Assembly (NCBI GenBank): GCA_035222895.1
Contig: JAVYIG010002088.1
Coordinates: 62,001-126,000 of the forward strand
DNA: 64,000 bases
Direction of reading: 5' to 3'
Origin: Strongylocentrotus droebachiensis
Taxonomy: Eukaryota; Echinodermata; Echinoidea; Camarodonta; Strongylocentrotidae
Shown: positions 33,901 through 45,540 of the stretch, in pieces
Position numbering within the stretch: position 1 is the stretch's first letter
How the letters are laid out: the number at the start of each line of letters is the position of its first letter
Made by a program: the position numbers and the translations under genes
The notes under the pieces: generated by a model
Databases searched by the model: none
Told to the model about the DNA's origin: nothing
Seen by the model: only the letters and a program-made list of their open reading frames with translations

Positions 33901-35866
33901 ATTTCTTGTTTTCAAATTTGTTGTAGTTTCTATGTGTTATAATTAATGATAATTTTGATGATATAATTTTAAAAAATGACCGACTTTGTCACCGCACCTC
34001 TGGCGGATAACTCGATCGCTTGCTGCCTGATTTTTTTACTCCTTTGGCTTTTACATCATTATGTGGAGAGACTTTTTCATCGTCTTGTGATCATTTTTTT
34101 ACCCAATGCAGTGAGAATAGAGCAATCTATTGGTTTTCTCATTCTGATTCATATTTTTGACAACTTCAACACCAATTTTTAACCCACACGATCGACTCGA
34201 CACATTAGCATCTTCGCCGTCATCCATAATTGTGTTTCACTGAATTTTTTATTATTGTCATTGTTATCATCTTCGTCGTCCTGTTTGTTTGAGTCATCAT
34301 CGTCATCGCGAAGTACCGGGTAATTATTTTTTTAGTTTACGCGTTCATCACGAGCGATTTGAATTTCTTCAAGCATCATCTTCGAACTGATTGTTTTGTC
34401 ATCATGGGCATTGTGCATTGAGGCATTGACCGCCTGATCAACAACATCATCACTGAAATTATCTAGTGACTGCTTCATCACCATCATCACCAACACCATC
34501 ATCGACGAAAACATCCCCTTAATCATCATTATCACCGACATCATCGCCGTCATCATTATTATCGACATCATCAGAGACATCATCATTACTGACATCGTAT
34601 TGACTTCATCATCAACATCGTGAGCACCGTCATTTCTGACATAGTCTAGCCCTGGATGCTAACTTGGTTTAATGTAATAACTTTGAACGCTTTGCTGAAT
34701 TATTTGAGGATCCTTTTTGCACTCGTTTTTGCAGATTGATAATTGTTGTTTTTGTATGATTGTTTATTTGATCTTCTTCTTCTTCTTTCTTCTTTGGTGC
34801 AGTCTGCTTCCTTCAATCTTGAAGATTCTTGCAGAACTTTAGTGTACAGTGTGTGTCATAAGGAGGGCCAGCAATTTATTATCACACCTAGATTTCCCTA
34901 AGGCTAAGGAGATGTTCTACACACAATCAACCATGTGCAACTAGATCTACAATCTACACCAGGCCTTCTCAACTGGCCGCGCGCGCCACTTGTGGCGCTT
35001 TCGGTTAGTCGGAGTGGTGCGCAGCTGTTCCAAAAAATAAATACAAAATAGACCCTAAATAAAAATTAAAGATTAAAGAATTAAAAAAAAAAAAAACGCA
35101 AAATCAAAAAGTCGCAGTCGAAGTTGAACCCAAAATGTAAGCAAGCCATTTTGTTTGTTTGATTTTCACTTGATTTTGACATTTTCCGTGTTTCTTGCAC
35201 CAAAATAACTAGATCTAGAATCTAGACTCTAGAAATTTTTTTTAGACTAGAATCTACATATAATTAAATGTACTATTTATTTTACATCAATATGAAATTA
35301 TGATTGATATTTTATGGAATAAAATGGTGTTAAAAATGCCACATCTATTCTAGGGCTAGAGTCTAACGTTTAGGCCTTCAAAAAAAGCCCTAAAAAACAC
35401 AAGCTTCCGGGGGCTTCGCCCCCTGGACCCCACCCGGTATCGGCTCGGTCGCTTCGCTCTTTGCAACACAGTCACCAAACATACAGGCTGGCACTCCAAC
35501 CTCAATAAATCGTTGTTTTGGCGCTTAAACTAATAAACTTGTTGAGAAGGCCTGATCCATGTTAACAATGTCTGGTGTCTACACAAGCAGCCGACAAAGC
35601 AACACAAGTACACACGCTGGCCATTCATTTAATACACAATTGCCAATCCCCTACAACGTGCGAAGCAGTTCCCACGCTGACTTGTAAAATTAAAACCCAT
35701 AACAAGACTTCTGATCATTATCAAACAATGTTTAGATCTAACTTAATTTCCATAGATCTACTTACAGTGTATACAGAGGTGCAAATATTTTCTTTGTTTT
35801 AGTCCAACAACTGGAAGGAATTTCTTCCGTAGTACTGACGTACGGGACGTCGTTGCCGAAAGCCAT
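18998..35866 (-). CDS. SLC35F2: solute carrier family 35 member F1/F2-like transporter, six exons
   Basis: Multipass membrane transporter of the drug/metabolite superfamily. Coding exons on the minus strand: 35866-35766, 30953-30647, 29038-28879, 27200-27035, 20504-20297 and 19294-18998. Every border is AG/GT, and phases (2,0,1,2,0) join into one 412-aa frame ending TGA. Residues 42-58 read [25 protein letters not shown] and [20 protein letters not shown] follow, then [50 protein letters not shown] and [13 protein letters not shown], all family hallmarks. About ten hydrophobic segments are expected. The last 70 residues are an acidic, Thr-rich cytosolic tail. Human SLC35F2 takes up the drug YM155 and has been reported to carry queuine/queuosine. 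This gene may predate the F1/F2 split, so the symbol is approximate. The 33-residue first exon was found by phase alone but fits. Confidence 0.93.
19372..19640. repeat. dispersed retroposon-like repeat
   Basis: The phrases AGCATTTGTTATGTGCCATA and GAAGAGCATTCCACAGACAT, ending in CGCTACAGAAATAAACGCC, look like an interspersed repeat. No second full copy is in the window. Class unknown. Confidence 0.35.
20551..20746. mobile_element. MITE family C, copy 3
   Basis: About 196-bp copy bounded by TTAAAG and CTTTAA. It lies only 46 bp upstream, on the gene strand, of SLC35F exon 5, so it provides part of the sequence before the splice acceptor. Confidence 0.8.
21685..22162. mobile_element. MITE with ends AGGCCTAAAATAAAAACTT
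   Basis: 478-bp element. The left end AGGCCTAAAATAAAAACTT continues into TATTGCCCTTTG; the right end is CAAAGGGCAATACAACAAG followed by TTTTTATTTTAGGCCT. The interior contains a 110-base block (21903-22012) that also occurs inside the palindrome at 23203-23330. Confidence 0.82.
22400..24555. repeat. giant palindrome with ~1.1-kb and ~1.0-kb arms
   Basis: Left arm about 22400-23496 and right arm 23547-24555 are inverted copies with very few differences, separated by a 50-base spacer. Matching landmarks: GGGCGGTGCCATGCTTGC near the outer ends, CCTGAAAGGCCTAG, GCTAGCATGCCATTGTGTAT and ATTGCGCAGACTCCTC at the centre. It lies in the large SLC35F intron between exons 4 and 5. The left arm contains about 125 extra bases (see 23203-23330). 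No protein-coding frame of note. Could be a long-TIR transposon or a product of inverted duplication. Confidence 0.93.
23203..23330. repeat. one-arm insertion copied from 21.9 kb
   Basis: Present only in the left arm of the palindrome. It duplicates, with almost no change, the interior of the MITE at 21903-22012 (CGTGCAAACCATGGATAATT through CAGCCAAAAGAGGGC) in the same orientation. In the right arm the equivalent place has a different run of about 18 bases. Confidence 0.85.
24707..24740 (+). terminator. histone mRNA 3' stem-loop plus downstream element
   Basis: AGTCCTTTTCAGGACT forms a 6-bp stem with a TTTC loop, the geometry bound by stem-loop binding protein at the end of replication-dependent histone mRNAs. 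ACAAAC precedes it and ACACACCCC follows. CAAGAAAGA begins nine bases after the stem; this is the sea urchin histone downstream element that pairs with U7 snRNA. No histone codons precede it. It is on the strand opposite to the SLC35F transcript. Confidence 0.75.
24752..24769 (+). terminator. second histone-type stem-loop
   Basis: GAGTCCTTTTCAGGACTC is a 7-bp stem with the same TTTC loop, 29 bases after the first. It is followed by a pyrimidine-rich stretch rather than a CAAGAAAGA element, so it lacks the second half of the signal. Confidence 0.6.
25538..25640. repeat. fragment related to the TIR element at 55.1-56.3 kb
   Basis: GGTGACGTTTAAAGGTCGGT and AATCATATCTGATTGATAAA with CGTCTGTAAAAACCC match, in reverse orientation, the right part of the element at 55083-56280 (about 55954-56090). 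Only this fragment is recognisable. Confidence 0.7.
25965..26160. repeat. dispersed repeat family E, copy 2
   Basis: Counterpart of 6255-6430, with the same ordered phrases and moderate divergence. Class unknown. Confidence 0.6.
26731..26998 (+). mobile_element. tRNA-derived SINE
   Basis: An A-box-like GAGTGGTTAAAGCACTTGAC is followed about 40 bases later by the B box GGTTCGATCCC (26779-26789), then ACTATGTCCTTTGGCAAGGC and a tail ending GGCGCTATAGAAATGCC plus ATT-rich sequence. There is no cloverleaf-quality tRNA. It ends just downstream of SLC35F exon 4 on the gene strand. Confidence 0.75.
28573..28821. mobile_element. MITE family D (AGGCCTGTC), copy 1
   Basis: Ends AGGCCTGTCCTCATCAGCTC and GGTGAGGACAGACCT. 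The interior has GCCAAATAACCCGCTA and TTGGTCTTGTTTCCAAAATA, as in the longer copy at 43621-43944. It lies 58 bp downstream of SLC35F exon 3 on the gene strand. Confidence 0.82.
31040..31430 (+). mobile_element. LINE reverse-transcriptase fragment
   Basis: Conceptual translation across about 31180-31380 gives [10 protein letters not shown] followed by [10 protein letters not shown], the conserved finger/palm block of non-LTR reverse transcriptases. The catalytic box is missing and the frame decays after it. It lies in intron 1 of SLC35F. Confidence 0.7.
31655..32253 (+). repeat. tandem duplication of a LINE-type 3' tail
   Basis: About 295 bases starting CAACGTACCTTTGATGACAC are present twice in direct order (31660-31953 and 31957-32250) with only one or two differences seen. 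Each unit includes the tail TTGCAATAAACC(AAATC)n, typical of non-LTR retroposon 3' ends, plus the same stretch beyond it. That makes this a segmental duplication rather than two insertions. Confidence 0.85.
32740..33345 (+). mobile_element. LINE ORF2 C-terminal fragment
   Basis: Frames read [17 protein letters not shown] and [10 protein letters not shown], then [20 protein letters not shown] and [13 protein letters not shown], with frame changes between. This is the region after the RT domain in CR1/jockey-type elements (IEYAxxVWxP..., LxxRR). Pseudogenic. Confidence 0.65.
34335..34620. repeat. ATC/TCA microsatellite region
   Basis: Imperfect CATCATCAC-type trinucleotide repeats. Methionine/isoleucine-rich reading frames on the minus strand are by-products of the repeat. 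Confidence 0.8.
34960..35554. mobile_element. hAT-like non-autonomous element
   Basis: Ends CAGGCCTTCTCAAC and GTTGAGAAGGCCTG are perfect 14-bp inverted repeats. The interior is AT-rich and contains the phrase GCTTCCGGGGGCTTCGCCCC (a relative lies near 37600). CAGG ends suggest hAT, but the flanks (ATCTACAC, ATCCATGT) are not a clean 8-bp duplication. It sits 212 bp downstream of SLC35F exon 1. Confidence 0.6.
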
Positions 35867-38320
35867 GATGTATGTCGCAGTCGAGTCTAGTAGTCCGGTC
35901 TGATCTGATCGGCGGCGCAGCTCAGCGGCGTTCTTGTACTTGTTGTGTGCACATGTACTGTACGTTCTCTGTGAGCCGCGTTTTTTTTTTATCCATGCAA
36001 GTACAGGGAATTGTTCATTAATCCCAAAGGGTGTGCTGGGGATGAGTCTAAATGTGGTTACACTTCGGATTCACTGTCATTGTTATTTCGACAAGCTTCC
36101 AATTAGGCCTAGGCCTACAACAATATACAATAATAAAAGATCAAAAATAAGACAGCTTAAACAGAAAAACCCACGAAAGCTCGAGAGCTTATTTCCAGTG
36201 GGGTCCCCTACAGACATGTACAAAATTAATAAGTTAAAATAGTAATATTTACAGACAGATAAGAAAAAGAAAAATTATAATAACAACATTAAACTGATGA
36301 TAGAAATGATAATAAGTACAAGAAGAAATGGAAGAAAGAGAAAAAGAGGAGGAGAAAGAAGAGGAAAATAATTATGAAATTGTAGAATTTCTATAACGTA
36401 CAAAACATAAGTATATAGAAAATAAAAAAGTATGAACCGGCAGAAGAATACAAATTTCAATCATATAACATATCCACTTCTCTTCTCTGACTGAGCTAGA
36501 GACAGAGCTCTTTTTATGGGGGGGGGGGCAGAAAGAAAATAAAAGGGCCCGGAAAATCATGTCATTTCAGCAACATATTTCGTAAATCACTGATATTAAA
36601 CCACGTTTAAATTTTATTCAACTGCCCCCCTCCCTCCCTCCCGCCGCCCTCCCCCCCCCCCCCCCCAATCAGTACGCCATTGGTGATCTCTTTACTCCTC
36701 CAATATACCCAAAGTTTTATGTTTTTTCTCTTCGAGTCCTATAGCTTGGCAAATTTAAAAAAGTTTGGCGAGACTAATGTTAACATTTAGTTTGTTTTTT
36801 TTCTAATTAAAATTAATGGTGTAACTTTCTTATATTTCTCTTTATTTGTTGGTTCATTTGTATCTGGAATCTGACTATTATATTCACACATTTAACCTGT
36901 TTTGTTTATTATTCTGTTAATTAATACTTATTATGTAGCCCATTTGTGTACTATCATTTATTTCAATAATTCATCTGTGTTTGCCTCTCCTTTTCGACGG
37001 GTCATGTTAAAAGACTTATTCAAATTTATAGGACCTAAATTTGAAACAGGGTTAGAGTTTTTTTTTTTTTTTTAAAGATATGCTTAGAGTAAGCGATATG
37101 GGACCGAAGCCTCCCCAAAGGTTTTGGTATACATGATGTACCTTATACCAATTAAAGGACACCGCAGGAGGAGGCCTATATATAATATTTTTCCCTGTAA
37201 CACTAGAGTACCGGTAATTTTAATCGTTTCATTCTTGAATTAAATGTAAGGCGCCGGAAGTGGGGGGGCAGGGGGCACTTGCCCCCCCCCCCCACCCCCC
37301 ACCCCACCAAAAAAGTGGAGGTGACGCATTTTTTCCCCAAAAAACGCCCCCGTCCAAAAAAGAAAAGAAAAGCAGTAAAGGAGTAAAGATGGTTAGTATT
37401 TGTTTAACCCAAAAGAACATAACAATAATAACAACCTGAATTAAATCACATAAAAATTCCACTCAGAGAAAAGGAAAGTTAACAGGAATAACATTTCCTA
37501 AACATTCTGCATGCCGCCTTTATTAGCAATGATGGGGGGGGGGGCTATTTCTTTAACTTAAATACTAAATATTAAATATTAAATACCTAAACAACCCTGA
37601 GCTTCCGGGGGCCCTGCCCCCTGGACTCCCCGCTAATTAGTGACCTGCCAGTGTCTGACCGTTATTTAATGCCTAAAAACCCAGGGGCTCAGCCCCTAAC
37701 CCCTGCTGGGGCCGCAGTGCCAAAGTCATGCACTGAAGGTCGTTGCCTCTGCAAGGGTGTCTATGGCACATATATTAATATCATCAATTTTTTTGTTAAG
37801 TAGATGATTATTTATATACTTTATATACTCATTTATGTTAACTTAATATAAAATGTATATGGAAATAGGCCTACTATCCAAAATTAGGAATTAAAGTGTA
37901 CGTTATACAAATTGTTTGCATGTTTCTTTACCGAACCCCCAGTTACCAACTAAGCCTATTTGAATCACCCGCGACTCCCAATGACTTATCCATGGACTTA
38001 ATTCACTTTGCATCCATAATTTGTTGATATGTCGGGCAAGCCTCTGCCAAACTCAAGAGAAACTTTGCAGTCACATTAAATGTAGGAAGTTCGCGGAATT
38101 GACAATACACATTTTACTACAGAGCTAGACTCATAACGAACGTGTTCGTTGAAATTCATCCAGAAATCCCTGGGTCGTCATGCTAAAAAAAAACGCGACC
38201 CGGAAGTACATTGTCGTCATTTTTAAAGGGTACACAACACAAGCGAGCTTTTGGTTGCATTAGAACGACATTTTATAAAGCCGGTTGAGATAGAACAGAT
38301 AATTCTTAGTTTTTCAACAT
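35867..38320. other. intergenic region between the divergent SLC35F and RAB39 genes
   Basis: About 2.5 kb separates the two start codons and must hold both promoters. I see no TATA box that I would trust. Contents include poly-G/poly-C tracts (36520, 36640-36665, 37275-37290) and a GC-rich phrase near 37600-37725 with self-complementary GGGGGC...GCCCCC segments. A GC-richer block (35830-35940) lies over and upstream of the transporter start. Confidence 0.5.
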
Positions 38321-38359
38321 ATGCTGTTTTCACATACAAATTGTAACAGCAATGCAGCT

Positions 38360-39590
38360 ATGACAGCCCCGGCAGAAGAATTAGCGGGACTACCCCCAGA
38401 AGTCATTTGGGAATATCAATTTCGGTTGATTTTAGTCGGAGATTCGACGGTGGGAAAGAGTTCACTGCTCCGCCGTTTCTGTGATGGGAAGTTCGTGGAG
38501 GTGTCCGATCCCACAGTGGGAGTGGACTTCTACGCAAGACTTATTGAGGTAGCGCCGGGGCGGCGAGTCAAGCTGCAGCTGTGGGATACCGCTGGCCAAG
38601 AAAGATTCAGGTAAGTGAGGTAACCATTAATATGACGGGGGCTGCCGTGGTTGTGTGTGTCTGTACGCTTTACAAAAATAAAGCCATCACTTGTCTTTTG
38701 CCTTCAAGTTTTAATAATGAAAATTGAAATGTGGTCTACCGATATCCATCAAATTAGAAATTAGTCTAGATGTCTAGTCAAAACAGATTAACACGTTATT
38801 AATTACCGGTAGTCTACCCTCTATAAATCACTAACAAGTATCAAGTAACATCATCCTTGCCCTTGGCAATAAGATTTCTGAAATGTTGCAAGTAATATTC
38901 TGCAAGATGCTGCTTTGATTTTAAATCAACTGTCCGGATACGCAAGAACTTGTTGGCTGTCCAGACACACACTGTCGTGGTAAACCTGATACATGTACTA
39001 GTCTAGTACTAGTAGTAGAGTCTAGATTGTAGTATTTGTAATTGTAGTACGGTAGTTAAAACTGGATGTCTAGATCAGTCTTGTTCTTGAACCAGTCAGT
39101 TGTACTAAATGTATAAAGATAATGTAATTTCTCTCACTGTTGTCTCCCATTTTCCAGGTCGATAACCACGTCTTATTACAGGAACTCTGTCGGCGTGATG
39201 CTCGTCTATGACATTTCAAACAGACAGAGTTTCGAGAATTTGCAGGAATGGCTGATCGAGGCCCAGGAAAATGTAATCTATCCCCACAGCACCACGTACA
39301 TGGTGGTGGGTCACAAATCAGACTTGGGAGAGGACACCAGGGAGGTCCTCAAAGAAGAAGGGGAACGCTTTGCCCAGGCCTACGGGATGAGGTTCATTGA
39401 AACGTCCGCCAAGGCCTGCACTAATGTAGAGGCAGCATTCTCCGTCATGGCAAAAGAGATCTATGTCAAGTTGAAAGATGGTGACCTCCGCATCATGGAA
39501 GGGTGGGACGGCATCAAGGGTGGGTTTACGGCGCCGCGGGAAACGCTACGGTTAGAAGAACCTGAAGAGAAGCCTAGGATATGCTGCTAA
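38360..39590 (+). CDS. RAB39: RAB39-type small GTPase, two exons
   Basis: Vesicle-traffic GTPase. Exons 38360-38610 and 39158-39590 (intron AG/GT, phase 2) give 227 aa. An in-frame ATG at 38321 would add 13 residues; I prefer the inner one because family members start shortly before the W.YQFRL motif. Motifs: GDSTVGKS (27-34, P loop), Thr52, WDTAGQER (75-82, switch II), GHKSD (135-139, with His where most Rabs have Asn, as in human RAB39A/B) and ETSAK (165-169). The C-terminal Cys-Cys is for double geranylgeranylation. EGWDGIKGGF near the end matches the RAB39 family tail. Human RAB39A acts in late endosome/phagosome traffic; RAB39B mutations cause intellectual disability and parkinsonism. 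RAB42 is a weaker alternative. Head-to-head with the transporter gene. Confidence 0.93.
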
Positions 39591-39829
39591 GAAACGTCAT
39601 GTTTTATGCTGGTTTCAAATTCTTAGTTGAACCATTAGTAATAATATATATGTTTCGTTTTTAAATTTATGCACACACACATTACAAAGAGCAGGTGGTG
39701 TCAACCATTTGCTACGAAATCTAGATCAATGTTTCTCATATTACAGATTGCATCCTGATTCATGTTCTGAATTGAAAGGTTTTTATATGCACTAGTTAGG
39801 ATAATGTTCCATCATCCATGAACATTTTC

Positions 39830-39835
39830 AATAAA
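39830..39835 (+). terminator. polyadenylation signal of RAB39
   Basis: AATAAA 240 bases after the RAB39 stop codon, the first canonical signal on the plus strand downstream of the gene. Confidence 0.5.
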
Positions 39836-41637
39836 ATGTTATGATAAGTTGTGTAAGAAGATATTCACATTATGTGACTAAGACGCTGAAATTTTTAAAG
39901 AATATCTCTAATGCCTCTGAAATACATGTAGGCCTGTATTTTTGGTGTAAAGTCGTTCAGGCATTTTAATGTGAATAGGTAGACGAGCTTATTCATTTGG
40001 TTTCTTAAATCTAGGCATCTGCAAATGGTTAACACTACCTGGGCGAAAGAGCAAGATTTGTTATGATCTTTATTTTAACTTAAGCTACCGGTAATAATAT
40101 GTTTTACTTCTCCTCTAATCATGAACGTGTCAAATTCTGTTTGTTGATCAATGCAACTTAAATTTGAGATTACAACTCTTTCAGGAGAAATGTTACATTG
40201 CAGTATATATATTTGAGTGTTCTATTTATGTGAAGAAATATGCATTTTTTTTTTTAATAGCATTGACATTACTTTTCGCTATGATATAAGTCGAAGTACA
40301 AAAAAGATAAATGATCTTTTTCTAGAAAAAAATATATACTCCCACTCCAGACACAAAATTTATGATAAAAATTAACAAGAAAACATTCCAAAAATGTGTC
40401 TTTTGTATTGACAAACGTTATTGAATGAATTGAAGTTCTAAAAGTTCTATTTTACAATATTCTAAGTCAAAATAAATCTAATATTTTTCAAATTTTCAAG
40501 TTTTCAAATTCAGAGAAAGAAACGTTTGTGGATCATCTTAAATGGCAAACTCACTTATTAGGTTAACTAAAAGGACTATGTGTACCCAGTTAATGAGGTG
40601 AGATGAAAGTACAGTGTACATTATTGCTTTTTTTCTTCATTCTCCAATAATACAAAAATGGCTCGTTACTCCCATAGCCATTTACTCATATTTCTTCATA
40701 GTTTTGATAAATGTTATTTCATAAAAAGTAAATAAGAACTCTTCAATGTCTAGAAGGATAATGTTTTACATATATTCAGAGCAATTATAATCTTCAATGC
40801 CCCTTCATTTACATGTATGTACATGTAAGTTACATCAGTGCTTTGCATCATGACTCGTCTATTAGTGTGTAGCACTTTTTTTTTTTTAATCCGCATTATG
40901 GTGACAGGTTCTTAATAACTATATTTTTTTGGTATGTGTACATGTACGTGTACACCATGCCCTTTTGAATGATCTTTCTTCCATGTAACTTTCCTTTCTG
41001 TATATTTCCTTTTTCCATACTTTTCACACACAAAAAATCAAGAGTATGCCATTTTGCCAGACATACTTACAGTACATGTACATGTATTGTACATTCTGTA
41101 TGTGTATTTTTGTTTAAAGCCTAATAATGATTAAAAATAACCTTGTAAAAAGAAAGAAAGATAGATTTAATTTTGTGATGAATAATTTTTCTGCATTGTA
41201 CTTATGTATTTTTTGTTTATTACAATTATATTGTATGTTGACATTTTGAAGCATGTATTTATACATGTATGTGCTTATTATTAATGTAGTGGTATTATTA
41301 TGATGCATACCAAGAGGAAAGCATTAAATCATTAGAACTTAATCATTGGAAAGAAATACATTAATGACATTTAAATGTAGTTGATATTGGTATTATACAA
41401 TAATTTATGAAAATTGTGCAATACATACGTGAACCATCCTTAGGAGAGTTGTAATAGTGCTACGTAAACTATGTATTTATGCCTTTGTGGCGTAGTGTCA
41501 TAAATATCTTATGTTTTTTGCATGTACATGTACCCTTATGGCCTTTTAATTGATGACAATCACATGTAAGCAACTGAGCATGTGTTATTGTGTGTACGGT
41601 AGGTTCAGATTTACATGTTGATGTATTGCATACAGAG

Positions 41638-41789
41638 CAGGGGGGCGTTTCACAAAGCCTTTTTTCAATGACAAATAACAAAAATTAGTGACAAATCTGC
41701 TGATAACCAATCAGAAGCAAGGATTTCAGTAGCTTATAGCACAAATTGTTATTTGTCACTGATGAAAAGTTTTGTGAAACGCCCCCCAG
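41638..41789. mobile_element. MITE with ends CAGGGGGGCGTTTCACAAA
   Basis: 152-bp element. The left end CAGGGGGGCGTTTCACAAAG is matched by the right end TTTTGTGAAACGCCCCCCAG. The interior repeats TGACAAATAAC / GTTATTTGTCA, so it is nearly fully palindromic. Confidence 0.82.
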
Positions 41790-43620
41790 GGCCGGATACT
41801 TGATTTCCAATGTAACCAACTGCCACTGGCTATTTTTAAAAATCAAACTTGTGTGAATTGTCACGTGCTAGCTGATGCATTGGCTGTGTCAAACATGACC
41901 CATATGGACCGGCTAGTTATTTGAGCACATATTATTGTATTTTTGTTCATGTTTATACATATAAACACGGATTACTACACACGTAGTTGTACCCAAATGT
42001 TTCATGCAGATTCACTATACAGTATTGCAGAAATTGTTTTCAATTTGTACTGAAATTGGGCTGTTATGGATTTTTTGTTTTAAATGTCAACTTATGCGAG
42101 TACATTTTAGTGTTTATAAGCTAGGTAAATTAAAAAAACTTTCTACGTGTACGATGTACCTCTGTAACCGTGCAGCATCTCAACTAACAAACAGAAAAAA
42201 TTTAGAGCTGTAAATTCATCTATAGATATAGGATGAATCCCATAAGATTGTTGAGAACTTAGCTCATTAGATATAGCCAGAAAGCTTCAATTTTCCTCAG
42301 AAAATGATGTCAGTATGTACCACAATGTTGTCATGTAGTAACCAGGCATTCAATTTGCGTAGCGGGTCATGAGTCCCCTTAATTAAGCTACAGGTATGGC
42401 ATTTTGCCCGTTTGATAAAAAGAGGGGGGTTACTCATTTGTGTGAGCTGTAACCTTTCAGCGAAGATTCTTTATATTTTATGCGCCATAAGCAATCATAA
42501 ACAGTATACTAATATTGACTGCTTTAAGGGGGCATGGTTAAAACTATTGCCCAAGGTGATCTCGAAACTGTTCTGTGAATGTGATCGGAGATTAAGTCTC
42601 CAGATCACAGAGGAGCTATAGTTTCAACTGAGATCCAAAAATAGGCAGTCAATATTTGTTATATACATCACATCACATTTATTTTATTTGTTTAAATCGC
42701 TTGATGTCCAAAAAAAATCCAATTGCTTACAAGTATATGGAAACTAATGAGGGATAGTTCTACACTGTATGCCTTTACATGTACATTGTCGTCAATGAAA
42801 AAGTATTTCATCTAAACTACTAATGCAATGGATTTACACATAAGTTAGTATTTGTACATGTATTATAAGTTGCAGTACATTTCTTTACAGGTACATGTAT
42901 TTAATTTCATCTTAATAGCATTGTTTCTACCTCTCATAAGCTGCTTGTTATCAACATCAAAACTGCATCCATCAAATGCTGTAAAATAACTAGAGAACAA
43001 AATTCAACATTTGCTCTTTTTGTTACCTTTGCTGCCAAAGTGTATTTGATATCTTTTGGTGTTATTATTGGCATCTTGCTGCAGATATTTATTAGGTAGA
43101 AGCTAGAAAGGGTTGGGCATTGTGAATTATCCATCTCTATCTCCTATTTGAAGGTCTAATTTGTTTTTTAAAATCATTTTTTAAAGCTCAAGTTAATAGT
43201 ATAGACTCTTCATTGTTATTTTTACTGAGGCTGAAATATTGCATATGATATTCTGGATTATGTAGTGATAGGGTAGTGTAAAATATGAACAATGTTTTGA
43301 CAATCTTAATTCAATTGAATTGTACATATGCACTAATTATGCACAGATGCTAAATATTACAAGGAACTTCTAGTGTGTGGAAAAAAACCCTTGCCCATCC
43401 ACTGTGTCGCATGCTACACTGTTATTCTTGTTTTCCTTTTCTAGCTCAAATGTAACACTTATATATCTGTATGCAATGTATCTTAATTTTAGTTGTCCAC
43501 TAACCAGATGTATGAAGCATATTGTCTTGTAAGATGTTAAAGGGTGTTAATTTGTATGAATGATTTATGTATCGTTTTTTGAGAGCCAGAAGGATGTTGA
43601 CCCATGTATAATTTTACATC

Positions 43621-43944
43621 AGGCCTGTCATCATCAGCTCGAGTTTGCCAAATAATCCGCTATTTTAATTATCCCGATCACAAATTAGCCAGTTAATTTG
43701 CGCCTTCATCGGCCCGCAGTTGCAATTAGCAGGATATTTGGTCAAGAAAATATCCTGAGATATCTTGGTCTTGTTTCCAAGATATCCCGCTATTTGGGAA
43801 ATAGCGAGCTAATTTGCGCCCGTCCGAGCTAGTTTGTGATTTGCGCATCGGTCTGGTGGAGACGCAATTTCGAGCTTAGGAATAATATCTTGAGTCTGAA
43901 AATAGCGGGTTATTTGGGAAACTCGAGCTGACGAAGACAGGCCT
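43621..43944. mobile_element. MITE family D (AGGCCTGTC), copy 2
   Basis: 324-bp copy with ends AGGCCTGTCATCATCAGCTC and GAGCTGACGAAGACAGGCCT. It is the longer relative of 28573-28821 and has an extra right-hand part that repeats the left in inverted form. Confidence 0.83.
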
Positions 43945-45540
43945 ATCGACATAAAAGGAAAAGGGAATTTGAGATTCGCAAAGCTATAGCTATATTTCAA
44001 ATAGTCATAATATTTTCCCATTATTGTTTTGAGTTGCCCTTTAACACCCTTTGTCTCTCAATAGATGATGTATAATTAATGCCTTCCTGGCTCTCAGTGT
44101 ACATGTGTATCATCAAATCAACTAAGGAGCTTACAATGTACACATACCTCCTTGCATGAACTATCTGTCTTGCATGGAACATATGAATTCAAATTTATGA
44201 ACCCTGCAAAGCTTCCTTGAGTTCCCTTGCCCTTTTTACGTCAGTTTCATGGATGTACATAGATTTTTTTTTTTTAAACAAATGACACATTTTAATCTAT
44301 TGTTCTAAAGAGAAATATTCTAAACTTGATGCTGCTAGCATAGGAACAAGTAGACTATTATCTAGTTAAAGCGACAAAGTTAATGTGTATGATATTTTGA
44401 TGGTAATGGTTGATATTGTGAGGTGATCCAATTCTTCCCGAATGTATCACCAGTGCATGCTCCTGAAATGATGTCAAGGTCACTAAATAGGGTGAATTTT
44501 TTTTTAAATAAAAATATGTACGAGTAAGTTTTATGTCTGATCATGTAGTAAATGAGAACTATCATTATGAGGCTGCTAGGACCCCCCCCCCCCCCAAAAA
44601 AAAAAAGAAAATTGCCTGTTTTTTTTTAATTCTCTCTTTCTCTCTTTTTTTTTATTGGACTAATTTTGGTCAAGGTTAATGGGAAATAATTGTGCTTCTG
44701 ATGGTCCAACGAAGGTCAAGTGTCAACCTACTTATCCTGTATACAAATCATGAGCTGCAATTGAATGCATGAACAAAACTTATTTCATGATGAAATTTTC
44801 ATTTTGTGATGAAATGTTTTATTCTCTGTGCCACAGACTGCTTTGACAAGGATGAAAATGATACTTTATTGAAAAGAAGAAAAGGGAAAGTTGACGTAAT
44901 TTAAATCAGTCAAATTGCTTCATCTGCAATTGCTGAAGAATGCAGCCTGGGTACAGTATAAAATTCGTGATGATAATTACCATTTTCGAACAGATATTCC
45001 CATGTGTATAATTCATGTATCAAGCACAATGACTCTTTATGTACATCACAAATTCATGACACCGTTTGAAAATCAAGTTTCATTATTTTGTTATGTGGCG
45101 CATGGTCTGAATGTGGACATCAGCTTTTTAATTTATGTATATTTCATGGGTTTGTTAGGCATTGCACTTGTTTTGAATTTAGTTTACACTGAAGTCAAGA
45201 AATGCATTTTTTTTGTTATCCCTTATCATTTTGGGAATCGATTCCTTAGTATTTAAACCTGTGAACAGAAACAAGATGAAAAAAATATAGTTTTTTCATT
45301 GCTTCATTTTGTTGTTGTGGCATTATTATTCATGCCTTTATTCCCCCTACATACATGTTTTTGCCCTGTTACTGCAACTTAATTTGATTGATGTGTATAT
45401 TAACATCTTGGTGTGCAGTATATATGACAATGTCAAAGTAAACTGTGAGCAAAACCAAAATTGTCCAATTGTTTTCTTTTGTCTGTGATGATTAATTTTT
45501 AATGTGTTTAATAGCACAATCTCTCTCTCTCTCTCTCTAA

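Noticed and set aside
34332..34595. Methionine-rich protein on minus
   Set aside because: It is a translation of the ATC/TCA microsatellite with no start context or splice support.
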